From Azospirillum rugosum (lineage in GTDB: Bacteria; Pseudomonadota; Alphaproteobacteria; Azospirillales; Azospirillaceae): a stretch of 64,000 nt of DNA. The stretch spans positions 1 to 64,000 of the forward strand of contig NZ_JAGINP010000023.1 of the NCBI RefSeq assembly GCF_017876155.1, given 5' to 3'. The number at the start of each line of letters is the position of its first letter. Position 1 is the stretch's first letter. The notes under the pieces are model-generated. The model saw only the letters and a list, made by a program, of their open reading frames with translations. It was not told the origin of the DNA and ran no database searches. The position numbers and the translations under genes were made by a program. This document shows, one piece after another, positions 35,099 through 44,291 of this stretch.

Positions 35099-35941
35099 AT
35101 GGATCACGCGCATCGCCCCTCGCCCGTTCAGCCTTCCCCCCTGTCCACCGTTCCCGCCACTGCTCCCGCGGACCCGCTCGCCGGGTTGCCCTACGCAGAC
35201 CGGGTGCGGACGGTTACACCCACCCAGGTTCTCGGCTGGCTGAGGGCCGGCTGGGCCGACCTGCGGACCGCCGGCTGGGTCAGCCTCGCCTACGGCGCCC
35301 TGTTCGTGGCGGCCGGCTTTGCCCTGACCGGCGGGCTGGCGATGGCCGGGATGCCTTATCTGATCGCGCCGATGATCGGCGGTTTCCTGCTGATCGCGCC
35401 GCTGCTGGCGCTCGGCCTCTACCGGATTTCCAAGGACGTGGAGGACGGCCACCGGCCGGGACTGTGGCGCGCCCTGACGGCGTGGCGGGCGAACCCCTAC
35501 CACATCCTGACGGCCGGGCTGATCCTGATGCTGTACGTGATGATCTGGGCGCGGGCCAACGTGGTGGCCTTCGCGCTATTCTTCCCGCACGAGGCCATCG
35601 CGCTCGACCATTTCGTGGCGCAGATGTTCAGCCTGGACGGGCTGGTCTTCACGGCCTTCGTCACCGCGTTGGGCTTCGCCTTCGCCGCCTTCGCCTTCAT
35701 CACCAACGTGACCGCGCTGCCGATGATGCTCGACCGCCCGGTGGACGTCTTCGCCGCCGCCTTCGCGTCGGCCATGGCGGTGCTGCGCAACCCGCGGGTC
35801 ATGGCGCTGTGGGCCGGCCTGATCGTGGCGGTGACCGGCATCGGCCTGCTGACCGCGTTCCTGGGATTGATCGTCGCCCTGCCCCTGATCGGCCACGCGA
35901 GCTGGCACGCCTACCGGGACCTGATCAAGAACGACGCCTGA
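35099..35941 (+). CDS. DUF2189 membrane protein
   Basis: A 280-residue inner-membrane protein with about six hydrophobic segments and a 40-residue polar N-terminus. The DUF2189 pattern is seen in PYLIAPMIGGFLLIAPLLALGLYRISKDVE and DRPVDVFAAAFASAMAVLRNPRVM. Function unknown. ATG 35099 after ggagg is preferred to an upstream ATG at 35039. The gene lies on the opposite strand to rpsA and ihfB, splitting that conserved string. Confidence 0.85.
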   Translation: MDHAHRPSPVQPSPLSTVPATAPADPLAGLPYADRVRTVTPTQVLGWLRAGWADLRTAGWVSLAYGALFVAAGFALTGGLAMAGMPYLIAPMIGGFLLIAPLLALGLYRISKDVEDGHRPGLWRALTAWRANPYHILTAGLILMLYVMIWARANVVAFALFFPHEAIALDHFVAQMFSLDGLVFTAFVTALGFAFAAFAFITNVTALPMMLDRPVDVFAAAFASAMAVLRNPRVMALWAGLIVAVTGIGLLTAFLGLIVALPLIGHASWHAYRDLIKNDA

Positions 35942-35954
35942 GCTTCTCCAACCA

Positions 35955-35993
35955 CGAAAAAAGCCGCCGCGGTTGCCCGCGGCGGCTTTTTCT
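35955..35993. terminator. Bidirectional rho-independent terminator
   Basis: A 12-bp perfect stem (aagccgccgcgg with ccgcggcggctt) and a ttgc loop, flanked by a run of A on the left and T on the right. It can stop both the DUF2189 gene from the left and rpsA from the right. Confidence 0.93.
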
Positions 35994-36011
35994 TACCGTA
36001 GGTGCAGGAGA

Positions 36012-36062
36012 TCGTGCCCCCTCCCCGACCCTCCCCCGCTTACGCCAGGGAGGGGGAGAAGA
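36012..36062. repeat. GC-rich dispersed repeat (copy 7)
   Basis: gtgccccctccccgaccctccccc and the following agggagggggag pair in a hairpin just after the rpsA stop. Confidence 0.55.
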
Positions 36063-36067
36063 GTGCC

Positions 36068-37777
36068 TTACTCCTCGCCGGTCTGCTGCTTGCGCTTCAG
36101 AGCCGCACCCAGGATGTCGCCCAGCGAGGCGCCCGAGTCGCTTGACCCGTACTCCGCCATCGCCTGCTTCTCCTCCTCCATCTCGCGGGCCTTGATGGAC
36201 AGCGAGATGCGGCGGGAGCCGCGGTCGATCTGGGTGACCTTCGCGTCGACCTTCTCGCCAACGGCGAAGCGGTCGGGGCGCTGCTCCGAACGGTCGCGGG
36301 ACAGGTCCGACTTGCGGATGAAGCCGGTGTAGCCCTCGCCGACCGACACCTCGATGCCACCCTCGGTGACCTGGGTGACGGTGCAGGTGACGACGTCGTT
36401 CTTCTTCAGGCCGGCCGTGGCAGCCTCGAACGGATCGTTCGCGAGCTGCTTGATGCCGAGAGAGATGCGCTCCTTCTCGACGTCGACGTCCAGGACCTTG
36501 ACCTTGACGCGGTCGCCCTTCTTGTACTCGGCGATGGCCTCCTCACCCGACTTGTTCCAGTCGAGGTCGGACATGTGGACCATGCCGTCGATGTCGCCCG
36601 GCAGACCGACGAACAGACCGAACTCGGTGATGTTCTTGACCTCGCCTTCCAGCTCCGTGCCCGGGCCGAACTTGTCGAGGAAGGTCTCCCACGGGTTGTC
36701 CAGGCACTGCTTCAGGCCGAGGCTGATGCGGCGCTTCTGCGGATCGACGTCCAGGACCATGACCTCGACTTCCTGCGAAGTCGACACGATCTTGCCCGGA
36801 TGGACGTTCTTCTTCGTCCAGGACATCTCCGAGACGTGCACCAGGCCCTCGATCCCCGGCTCCAGCTCCACGAAGGCGCCGTAGTCGGTGATGTTGGTGA
36901 CGCGGCCCTTGAACTTGGCGCCCACCGGGTACTTGGCTTCCACGCCCTCCCACGGATCGGCCTCAAGCTGCTTCATGCCGAGGCTGATGCGCTGGGTCTC
37001 CGGGTTGAAGCGGATGACCTGGACCGTGACGGTCTGGCCGATCTGCAGGGCCTCGGACGGGTGGTTGATGCGGCGCCACGCGATGTCGGTGACGTGCAGC
37101 AGGCCGTCGACGCCACCCAGATCCACAAACGCGCCGTAGTCGGTGATGTTCTTGACCACACCCTGCAGAACCTGGCCTTCCTTGAGGTTGGCCACCAGCT
37201 CCGAACGGGCCTCGGCGCGCGACTCTTCGAGCACGGCGCGACGCGACACGACGATGTTGCCGCGCGAGCGGTCCATCTTCAGGATCTGGAACGGCTGCGG
37301 GGTGCCCAGCAGCGGGGAGATGTCGCGGACCGGACGGATGTCCACCTGCGAGCCCGGCAGGAACGCCACGGCGCCCGACAGGTCAACGGTGAAGCCGCCC
37401 TTGACGCGGCCGAAGATGACGCCGGTGACGCGGGTCTGGTCCTGGAAGGACTTCTCCAGCAGCGCCCAGGCCTCTTCACGCTTGGCCTTCTCACGCGACA
37501 GAACGGCTTCGCCGTTCTTGTCTTCCATACGCTCCAGGTACACCTCGACGGTGTCGCCCGCCTTCAGCTCGGGCGGCTGGCCGGCAACGGCGAATTCCTT
37601 CAGCGCGACGCGGCCTTCCGACTTCAGGCCGACATCGATGGTAACCATGTCGTTCTCGACGGAGACGACGCGCCCCTTGACGACCGAGCCCTCCAGGGAC
37701 TCCGCCGTACCGAGCGACTCCTCGAGAAGCGCCGCGAAGCTTTCCTTCTCGCCGGTCCGGGCCATAGCTTGTGCCAT
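36068..37777 (-). CDS. rpsA: 30S ribosomal protein S1
   Basis: A 569-residue protein with six S1 repeats, which binds mRNA at the ribosome. Repeated cores include GRVVSVENDMVTIDVGLKSEGR, GVVKNITDYGAFVDLGGVDGLLHV, GRVTNITDYGAFVELEPGIEGLV and GEVKNITEFGLFVGLPGDIDG. The start MAQAMARTGEK at 37777 has an aggag ribosome site; the open frame upstream is not conserved. It follows cmk, as usual. Confidence 0.97.
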   Translation of the reverse strand: MAQAMARTGEKESFAALLEESLGTAESLEGSVVKGRVVSVENDMVTIDVGLKSEGRVALKEFAVAGQPPELKAGDTVEVYLERMEDKNGEAVLSREKAKREEAWALLEKSFQDQTRVTGVIFGRVKGGFTVDLSGAVAFLPGSQVDIRPVRDISPLLGTPQPFQILKMDRSRGNIVVSRRAVLEESRAEARSELVANLKEGQVLQGVVKNITDYGAFVDLGGVDGLLHVTDIAWRRINHPSEALQIGQTVTVQVIRFNPETQRISLGMKQLEADPWEGVEAKYPVGAKFKGRVTNITDYGAFVELEPGIEGLVHVSEMSWTKKNVHPGKIVSTSQEVEVMVLDVDPQKRRISLGLKQCLDNPWETFLDKFGPGTELEGEVKNITEFGLFVGLPGDIDGMVHMSDLDWNKSGEEAIAEYKKGDRVKVKVLDVDVEKERISLGIKQLANDPFEAATAGLKKNDVVTCTVTQVTEGGIEVSVGEGYTGFIRKSDLSRDRSEQRPDRFAVGEKVDAKVTQIDRGSRRISLSIKAREMEEEKQAMAEYGSSDSGASLGDILGAALKRKQQTGEE

Positions 37778-37931
37778 TGAAACTCCTAAGGTTGGCCGAA
37801 AGCGTTCCCGCCCCGGCCCGGCCCCGCGGCAAAACGGGGTGGGCCCTGATGGGACCGCCGCGCCGGGCACCACGCCCGGCGACTTGGTTGACATGTTTTC
37901 CGTGGAGGACCGAGAGCCCGGACCGTGCCGC

Positions 37932-38594
37932 TCACGCCCTGGGGCCGAGACCGGTCTTGGATCCGATGTGGTCGATCGCCGCGTCGAACGCCTGATCGGC
38001 GCTCAGGGCGGAGGTATCAAGCACAAATGCGTCGGCAGCCGGCCGGAGCGGTGCTACCGTCCTCTGGCTGTCGCGCGCGTCACGAGCCTTCATGTCCTCC
38101 AGGACGTCGGAGGGTATAGCCGGAATCCCACGTTCCCGCAACTCTTTGAGTCGCCGCTCGGCCCGGACCTCCACCGAAGCGGTAACGAACAGCTTGGCGT
38201 CGGCGCTGGGGCATACGACGGTCCCGATATCCCGCCCGTCGAGCACGGAGCCCGGCGCGCCGCCCGGCGGCCGTTCGGCGAAGCGGCGCTGGAAGTCCAG
38301 CAGGGCCGCCCGCACCTCCGGCACCGCCGCGACCTTGGAGGCGGCCTGCGCCGCCTCGTCGGTGCGGAGATCGGGGTCGGCCAGGATGCCGTCCTCCGGA
38401 TGCAGGTCGCGCGCGGCGCGCGCGGCGGCGGCAGCGTCCGCCGGGTCACCGCCGGCCCGCAGCACGCTGATCCCGACCGCGCGGTAGAGCGCGCCGGTGT
38501 CCAGATGCGCGAAGCCGAAGGCCTTCGCCACGCGCTTGGCCAGCGTGCCCTTGCCCGATGCGGCGGGGCCGTCGATGGCGATCACCAGACCCAT
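37932..38594 (-). CDS. cmk: Cytidylate kinase
   Basis: A 220-residue NMP kinase converting CMP/dCMP to the diphosphates. The P-loop AIDGPAASGKGTLAKRVA is at the start, LDTGALYRAVG follows, and the CMP-binding block VLDGRDIGTVVCPSADAKLFV is intact. ATG 38594 is used; a GTG three bases upstream is also possible. Its start lies five bases after the aroA stop, so the two are co-transcribed. Confidence 0.96.
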   Translation of the reverse strand: MGLVIAIDGPAASGKGTLAKRVAKAFGFAHLDTGALYRAVGISVLRAGGDPADAAAAARAARDLHPEDGILADPDLRTDEAAQAASKVAAVPEVRAALLDFQRRFAERPPGGAPGSVLDGRDIGTVVCPSADAKLFVTASVEVRAERRLKELRERGIPAIPSDVLEDMKARDARDSQRTVAPLRPAADAFVLDTSALSADQAFDAAIDHIGSKTGLGPRA

Positions 38595-38599
38595 CACGA

Positions 38600-39937
38600 T
38601 CAGATCCCTTTAATGTTCGCGCCCAACCCGTTCATCAAACCGACGAAATCTGGGAAGCTCGTGTCGATGAAGGCGCCGTCGTCCACGTGAATTGGGTCGG
38701 CCGACGCCATTCCCAACACCAGGAAGCTCATGGCGATGCGGTGGTCCATGGCGGTGGCGACGGTGGCGCCGCCCTGCGGCGGCTTGCCGGTGCCATGCAC
38801 GGTCAGGCTGTCGTCGGCCCCGACCTCCACCTTCACGCCGCACTTGGTCAGGCCATCCGCGACCATGGCGAGGCGGTCGCTCTCCTTCACGCGCAGTTCC
38901 TTCAGGCCGAGCATGACGGTGGTCCCTTCCGCACAGGCGGCGGCGGCGGCCAGCACCGGGTATTCGTCGATCATGCTGGGCGCGCGGTCGGCCGGCACCA
39001 CGATGCCCTTCAACGAACTGTGCTTCACGCGCAGATCGGCAACCGGCTCGCCCGCCTGGTCGCGGCGGTTCTCGAAGGCGATGTCCGCGCCCATCTCCAC
39101 CAGAGTGTCGTAGAGGCCGGTGCGGCGCGGGTTCATGCCCACACCCGGCAGGAAGACCTCCGAGCCCGGGCGCAGCAGAGCGGCCACCGCCGGGAAGGCG
39201 GCGGAGCTGGGGTCGGCGGGCACGAAGATCTCGCGCCCTGTCAGCTCCGGCTGGCCGACGACGGAGACGGCGAGCGCGCCGTCCTCCAGCCGCTCGGTCG
39301 TCACGGTCGCGCCGAAATGACGCAGCATCAGTTCGGTGTGGTCGCGGGTCGGCTCCGCCTCGATCACCGTGGTGGTGCCGGCGGTGTTCAGGCCGCAGAG
39401 GATGATCGCCGACTTCACCTGGGCGGACGCCACCGGCAACCGATAGGTGATCGGAACGGTCTGGTCGCTGCCCACGACGGTCAGCGGCAGCCGCCCGCCG
39501 GACCGGCCGACGAAGCGCGCGCCCATCTGCTCCAGCGGGTTCGTCACGCGGGCCATGGGGCGCTTGTTCAGCGAGGCGTCGCCGGTGAAAACGCAGGTGA
39601 TGGGGTGCGAGGCGACCAGGCCGATCAGCAGGCGCGCGGCCGTGCCGCTGTTGCCCATGTCGAGCACCTGCGCCGGCTCCGCCAGCCCGCCCAGCCCCAC
39701 GCCGCGCACGCGCCAGACGCCGTCGGCCCCGCGCTCGGCCTGTGCGCCCAGCAGGCGCATGGCCGCGGCGGTGTGCAGAACGTCCTCGCCCTCCAGCAGG
39801 CCGTGGATGACGGTTTCGCCCACCGCGACGGCCCCCAGCATCAGCGACCGGTGCGAGATCGACTTGTCGCCCGGCACCCGGACGGTGCCGGCCAGCGCGC
39901 CGGTGGAGGACGAGCGCAGCGGCTTCGCCTGCATCAT
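38600..39937 (-). CDS. aroA: 3-phosphoshikimate 1-carboxyvinyltransferase (EPSP synthase)
   Basis: A 445-residue enzyme of the shikimate pathway. Signature regions are PGDKSISHRSLMLGAVAVGET near the N-terminus, LDMGNSGTAARLLIG and, in the C-terminal half, DEYPVLAAAAACAEGTT and KELRVKESDRLAMVADGL. The enzyme is a two-domain inside-out barrel; the sequence GDASLNKRPMARV fits the class II (glyphosate-tolerant type, alphaproteobacterial) branch in outline, though I cannot prove tolerance. ATG at 39937, or 39934, follows a ggggag ribosome site. Confidence 0.96.
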   Translation of the reverse strand: MMQAKPLRSSSTGALAGTVRVPGDKSISHRSLMLGAVAVGETVIHGLLEGEDVLHTAAAMRLLGAQAERGADGVWRVRGVGLGGLAEPAQVLDMGNSGTAARLLIGLVASHPITCVFTGDASLNKRPMARVTNPLEQMGARFVGRSGGRLPLTVVGSDQTVPITYRLPVASAQVKSAIILCGLNTAGTTTVIEAEPTRDHTELMLRHFGATVTTERLEDGALAVSVVGQPELTGREIFVPADPSSAAFPAVAALLRPGSEVFLPGVGMNPRRTGLYDTLVEMGADIAFENRRDQAGEPVADLRVKHSSLKGIVVPADRAPSMIDEYPVLAAAAACAEGTTVMLGLKELRVKESDRLAMVADGLTKCGVKVEVGADDSLTVHGTGKPPQGGATVATAMDHRIAMSFLVLGMASADPIHVDDGAFIDTSFPDFVGLMNGLGANIKGI

Positions 39938-40179
39938 GGGAGGGCTCCCCGAAACGGAATGGACGATCCAAATGGATTCGGCCGGAATGGATTCGGCCGG
40001 AGTACCTATCACAGAGGTGACAGCGATGCGAGGGGGCGCACCCCGAAAACACACCCCGGCGCCTAAGCGAAAGCGGACCCCTCGAACTTTTTTTTGACAA
40101 GCGCCCGCGGGCGTGGCAAAGGGCGCGGCTTGATATTCCCGTAGTGGACATTCTCTAGGAACGTGACGGAGGACGAGGC

Positions 40180-40575
40180 GTGGCCAAACCCGAATGGGGC
40201 GTCAAGCGCATCTGCCCGAGCTGTGGCGCGCGCTATTACGATCTGCGCAAGGACCCGCCGGTGTGCCCGAGCTGCGGGGCGCAGTTCGATCCCGAGGCGT
40301 TGCTGAAGTCCCGCAAGGCGCGCCCGGCGCCGGTCGACGACGTCAAGAAGGCCCCGGTGGTCGCCGAGGACGACGAGGTCGAGACGGAGACCGAGGACGA
40401 GGAGGCCGCCGATCTCGACGAGGTCGAGGACGACGTCTCCGTCGAGGACATCGAGGAAAGCGAGGATGCCGCCGAGGACGAGGACGACGTCCTGATCGAG
40501 GACACCTCCGAGCTGGGCGAAGACGACATGGACGAGGTCGTCGACGTCGAGGGCGAGGACGAGGAAGAGCGCTAA
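40180..40575 (+). CDS. TIGR02300/FYDLN-type zinc-ribbon acidic protein
   Basis: A 131-residue protein with two CxxC pairs in its first 40 residues (KRICPSCGARYYDLRKDPPV and CPSCGAQFDPE), a zinc ribbon typical of this alphaproteobacterial family, followed by an extremely acidic tail of Asp/Glu (about residues 60-131). The GTG start at 40180 has a gacggagga ribosome site. Function unknown. It lies upstream of tRNA-Ala and is divergent from aroA. Confidence 0.9.
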   Translation: MAKPEWGVKRICPSCGARYYDLRKDPPVCPSCGAQFDPEALLKSRKARPAPVDDVKKAPVVAEDDEVETETEDEEAADLDEVEDDVSVEDIEESEDAAEDEDDVLIEDTSELGEDDMDEVVDVEGEDEEER

Positions 40576-40733
40576 ATCGCGCGCTTTTGGCGGGGCGGAA
40601 AAAGTTAGGACGGGGTCGAATTTTTCGCTTGCATCGGCCCCCCGTCCTGACCAATATCCCGCTCCACCAACGCCGGCCGCAAGGCCGGCTGACGGTAAAA
40701 GCGCCGGCCGCAAGGCCAGCGTCCCAGAGTTTC

Positions 40734-40809
<76 letters not shown>

Positions 40810-40814
40810 AATCC

Positions 40815-40846
40815 GAAGGGCCTGCGCTGCACAGCGCGGGCCCTTC
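40815..40846 (+). terminator. Terminator downstream of tRNA-Ala
   Basis: gaagggcctgcgctg pairs with cagcgcgggcccttc with one mismatch and a two-base loop, followed by gtcgtttc. It lies six bases after the tRNA 3' end. Confidence 0.85.
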
Positions 40847-40894
40847 GTCGTTTCAGGTGACCGAGCCTCAATCTTCTCAACGAGGGACGCCCCG

Positions 40895-41158
40895 ATGGAC
40901 GACCTTTCCGCCGACACCACGCTCGCCGCGCTGAACGCCTGGGACCCTCTGGCGATGGGCCGGCTGGCGCAGATTCACCCCGTCTTCAACCCCGGCGTCG
41001 GCGTGCCGGACAGCGCCAGCCTGGGCGACCTCGCCAAGGCCACCGGGCTGCCTGTGGACCTGCTGCTGGCCACGGCGCGCGGCGCCATCCACGTCACCGC
41101 CCCGGCCGGCGGCTGCGGCTGCGGCGGCGGGTGCGGCACGTCCCCCACCCACCACTGA
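40895..41158 (+). CDS. DUF1858-like small protein with Cys/Gly-rich tail
   Basis: An 87-residue protein. Residues 8-70 resemble the DUF1858/ScdA-N type fold in their pattern: LAALNAWDPLAMGRLAQIHPVF then ASLGDLAKATGLPVDLLLAT. The C-terminal segment GGCGCGGGCGTSPTHH has three Cys and two His closely spaced, a possible metal-binding site. Assignment to DUF1858 is my pattern reading, not a database match. It starts 49 bases after the tRNA terminator and may have its own promoter. Confidence 0.55.
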   Translation: MDDLSADTTLAALNAWDPLAMGRLAQIHPVFNPGVGVPDSASLGDLAKATGLPVDLLLATARGAIHVTAPAGGCGCGGGCGTSPTHH

Positions 41159-41242
41159 CGCTCGCCCCCTCCCCTTCGCCACCCCGCGCCACCACTTTCC
41201 TGACGGCGGGGACCAAACAGACACGGCAAGGGGGAGGGTGAC

Positions 41243-42133
41243 ATGAGTGGACCGGCAACGCCGGAAGGCTGGCTGGAGACCGTGGTCGTTCCGCGGACCA
41301 GCGACATCGGCGGATTCGAGGTGCGGCGCGCCCTGCCCTCCGTCCGCAAGCGAATGGTCGGGCCCTTCGTCTTCCTCGACCAGATGGGGCCGGCCGTGCT
41401 GAAGGCCGGGCACGGCATCGACGTGCGTCCACACCCGCACATCGGGCTGGCCACCGTCACCTACCTGTTCGACGGCGAGATCCTGCACCGCGACAGCCTG
41501 GGCACCGTCCTGCCGATCCGGCCGGGCGAGGTGAACTGGATGACCGCCGGGCGCGGCATCGCCCATTCCGAACGTTCCGCCGCCGACGAGCGCGGGCGCG
41601 ACCGCCTGCTGTCCGGTATCCAGTCCTGGGTCGCCCTGCCGCACACCCATGAGGAGACGGACCCCGGCTTCGTCCACCTCAGCGCCGACGAGCTGCCGGT
41701 GGTCGAGGGCGAAGGCAAGCGCCTGCGCGTCGTCGCCGGCGAGGCGTACGGCGTACGCGCGCCCACGCCGCTGCTCTGGGACACGCTGTACGTCGATGCG
41801 GTGCTGAAGGCGGGCGCCCGCCTGCCCGTCGATTGCGTGACCGAGGAGCGCGCGCTCTACATCGCGGACGGGACCGTAACGATCTTCGGCGACCGGTTCG
41901 AGGCCGGCCGCCTGCTGGTGCTCCGCCCCGGCGAGCCCGCGACCGTGGAGGCGGAGACCGACGCCCGGCTGATCCTGCTGGGCGGTGCTGTGATGGACGG
42001 ACCGCGCCACATCTGGTGGAACTTCGTCTCCAGCTCCCAAGACCGCATCGAGCAGGCCAAGGCCGACTGGAAGGCCGGCAAGTTCGACACGGTGCCGGGC
42101 GAGACGGAGTTCATTCCGCTGCCGGAAAAATAG
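41243..42133 (+). CDS. Pirin-family protein (second copy, different subtype)
   Basis: A 296-residue bicupin. The metal-binding block is RPHPHIGLATVTYLFDGEILHRD, with VNWMTAGRGIAHSERSA completing the site; the C-terminal cupin ends with GPRHIWWNFVSSSQDRIEQAK, typical of this branch. It differs clearly in sequence from the pirin at 23828-24676, so this is not a recent duplication. Start ATG 41243 follows a ggagg ribosome site. Confidence 0.92.
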   Translation: MSGPATPEGWLETVVVPRTSDIGGFEVRRALPSVRKRMVGPFVFLDQMGPAVLKAGHGIDVRPHPHIGLATVTYLFDGEILHRDSLGTVLPIRPGEVNWMTAGRGIAHSERSAADERGRDRLLSGIQSWVALPHTHEETDPGFVHLSADELPVVEGEGKRLRVVAGEAYGVRAPTPLLWDTLYVDAVLKAGARLPVDCVTEERALYIADGTVTIFGDRFEAGRLLVLRPGEPATVEAETDARLILLGGAVMDGPRHIWWNFVSSSQDRIEQAKADWKAGKFDTVPGETEFIPLPEK

Positions 42134-42152
42134 TCTTCGGGGACGCGTGGTC

Positions 42153-42273
42153 GCGTTGGGCCCCCACCCTAACCCTCCCCCATCTTCGACGGGGGAGGGG
42201 ACTGCCGCCGCGCGTCCCTGAAAGCCCTCCCCCGCGAAGTGGGGGAGGGTTGGGTGGGGGCCCAACGCGACCA
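42153..42273. repeat. GC-rich dispersed inverted repeat (copy 8), mobile-looking
   Basis: Arms at about 42154-42181 and 42241-42267 (cgttgggcccccacccta... and its near reverse complement) bracket a spacer. The first 30 bases (42153-42182) are identical to 13194-13223 in copy 2. It lies between the convergent pirin and MoeA/PBP genes and may act as a terminator for both. Confidence 0.85.
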
Positions 42274-42284
42274 CCCCCACACAA

Positions 42285-44291
42285 TCACCCCACCATAAAC
42301 CCCAAGCCGTGCAGCCGATCCCTCACCCCCTCGTCCTCCAGTGCAGCCAGAAAGCGCTGCACCGCCGGCCGGTCGCGGCGGTCCTTGGGGATGATAAAGT
42401 CGTAGTGTTCCTCCTGCAACGGCAGGAAGCCCAGGCCATAGAGCGTCGCCACGCTTTCGATCGCCACGCCCCAGTCGGCGCGGCCCTGGGCGACGGCCAC
42501 GGCGACGGCGTTGTGCGACTTCGCCTGCGACCAGTAGCCTGTGGGGCGGGCGTCACCCAGCAGCCGGTCGGTCAGGATGCGCGTGCCGCTGCCGGCGTTG
42601 CGGTTGACCAGGATGCAGTCCGGGTCGCGGGCTGCGGCCAGCCCCGCTGCTTCCGCCGTTTTGCCTTCGAAACGACCATCGCCCTTGCGGAAGACGATGC
42701 CCTGGAGACGGCGGTAGCCGGAAACCAGGTCGAGCGCAGGTGTCAGGAAAGGCCAGTTGTACTCCCCGGTCTTCGGGTCCATCAGGTGGATGGCGGCCAC
42801 GTCGCATTCCCCGCGCCGGGCGGCGGCGAGGCCGCCCATGGAGCCGACGTTCAACGCCTTCACCCCCAGCCCTTCCCCAATGAGCCGGCCGAGGAGAACG
42901 TCCAGCCCGACGCAATGGCTGCCGATCACGATCAGGTCGGCGGGGGCGGTGTCGCGGCCGATGCGCTGCACCGACACGGGCGTTCCGGCCTCCAGCGCTT
43001 CTGCCTGCGCGTCGATGGCGATGAAGCCGTCGGCGGCGCTGAAGGCGGTGACGGCGCCGGAGCCCTTGGACAGCGGGTAGGCGGCCAGCCCCCGCGCGCC
43101 CTGCACCAGGGACACCATCACATATTCGGTTCGGCCCCGTTCCGATCCCAACCGCATGGGCATCGTTGCGGACACGGCCTCCTTCGCGGCGGGCGGCAGC
43201 CCGGCCAGCGCGCGGAGCACCGGCGCCACGAACTCGTGGAAGGTGAACATGGCGGAGGTCGGGAAGCCCGGCAGGATGACCACCGGCTTTCCCTTCGTTA
43301 CGGCCAGGCACAGAGGCTTGCCGGGCTTCAGCGCCACGCCGTGCGCGACGACGCCGGGGTCGGTCAGGCGGCTGACGACGCGGTAGGACAGGTCGCCCGC
43401 CCCCTTGGACGTGCCGCCGGACAGCAACAGCGCGTCGCAGGCCAAGCCCTGCTCGAACAGGAGGGACAGCGTCTCCTCCTCGTCCCGGGCGATACCCAGC
43501 CGGACGGGCTCGCAGCCCAGTTCCTCCACCGCGGCGGCCAGGATGGCGCCGTTCGAATCGTAGACGGCGCCGGGGCGGATCGGCTCGCCCGGGGCGACGA
43601 TCTCGTCGCCGGTGGACAGGATCGCCACGCGCGGGCGGCGCACCACCGGCACCTCCGCCCGGCCGATGGCCGCCAGCACGCCGATCTCGCGGGAGGTCAG
43701 CACCTGGCCGCGGTGGTACACCGTTTCGCCGCGCCCGATGTCGGACCCGGCCGCGGCAACGAAGCCGCCGGGCACCACGGGCCGGCACACCTCCACCAGC
43801 AGGGCGCCGTCCTCGTCGCGGGCGTCGGTGTGCTCCACCATCACCACGGCGTCGGCGCCGCGGGGGAGCATGCCGCCGGTGGCGATCACCGTAGCGGTGC
43901 CGGGCTCCACGGCCAGCGCCGGCACGCGGCCGGCGGACAGCACCTCCTCGTTCAGGCGCAGCACGACCGGCGTGTCCTCGCCCGCCCCTTGCGTGTCGGC
44001 GGCGCGCACGGCGAAGCCGTCGACGGAGGAGCGGTCGAAGCCCGGCACGTCCACCGCGGCCACGACGTCCTCCGCCAGCACGCGGCCGAGCGCGGCGCCG
44101 AGCGGCACCACCTCCGCCGCCTTCGGCGTCAGGTCGAGATGGCGGCGGAAGCGCGCCTCCGCCTCGTCGCGGCCGACGACCTCCAGAAACTGCTCCTGCC
44201 GGGCCGCCTGGGCGACGAATCGCCGGATGTCCCCCCGCCGAATGTCGTCGTTGGACACGCGCCTGCTCCCTAAGATGTCCTCGTCAATCAC
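42285..44291 (-). CDS. MoeA-type molybdopterin protein fused to a periplasmic-binding-like domain
   Basis: A 668-residue two-domain protein. Residues about 50-440 are MoeA-like, which inserts molybdate into molybdopterin: DRSSVDGFAVRAADTQGAG, PRVAILSTGDEIVAPGEP, LLSGGTSKGAGDLSYRVV and VVILPGFPTSAMFTFHEFV are the usual blocks. Residues about 450-665 match a substrate-binding-like module (CVGLDVLLGRLIGEGLGVKA, VNRNAGSGTRILTDRLLG) as found in some MoeA proteins. The GTG start at 44291 overlaps the stop of the second MoeA gene by four bases. Confidence 0.9.
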   Translation of the reverse strand: MIDEDILGSRRVSNDDIRRGDIRRFVAQAARQEQFLEVVGRDEAEARFRRHLDLTPKAAEVVPLGAALGRVLAEDVVAAVDVPGFDRSSVDGFAVRAADTQGAGEDTPVVLRLNEEVLSAGRVPALAVEPGTATVIATGGMLPRGADAVVMVEHTDARDEDGALLVEVCRPVVPGGFVAAAGSDIGRGETVYHRGQVLTSREIGVLAAIGRAEVPVVRRPRVAILSTGDEIVAPGEPIRPGAVYDSNGAILAAAVEELGCEPVRLGIARDEEETLSLLFEQGLACDALLLSGGTSKGAGDLSYRVVSRLTDPGVVAHGVALKPGKPLCLAVTKGKPVVILPGFPTSAMFTFHEFVAPVLRALAGLPPAAKEAVSATMPMRLGSERGRTEYVMVSLVQGARGLAAYPLSKGSGAVTAFSAADGFIAIDAQAEALEAGTPVSVQRIGRDTAPADLIVIGSHCVGLDVLLGRLIGEGLGVKALNVGSMGGLAAARRGECDVAAIHLMDPKTGEYNWPFLTPALDLVSGYRRLQGIVFRKGDGRFEGKTAEAAGLAAARDPDCILVNRNAGSGTRILTDRLLGDARPTGYWSQAKSHNAVAVAVAQGRADWGVAIESVATLYGLGFLPLQEEHYDFIIPKDRRDRPAVQRFLAALEDEGVRDRLHGLGFMVG

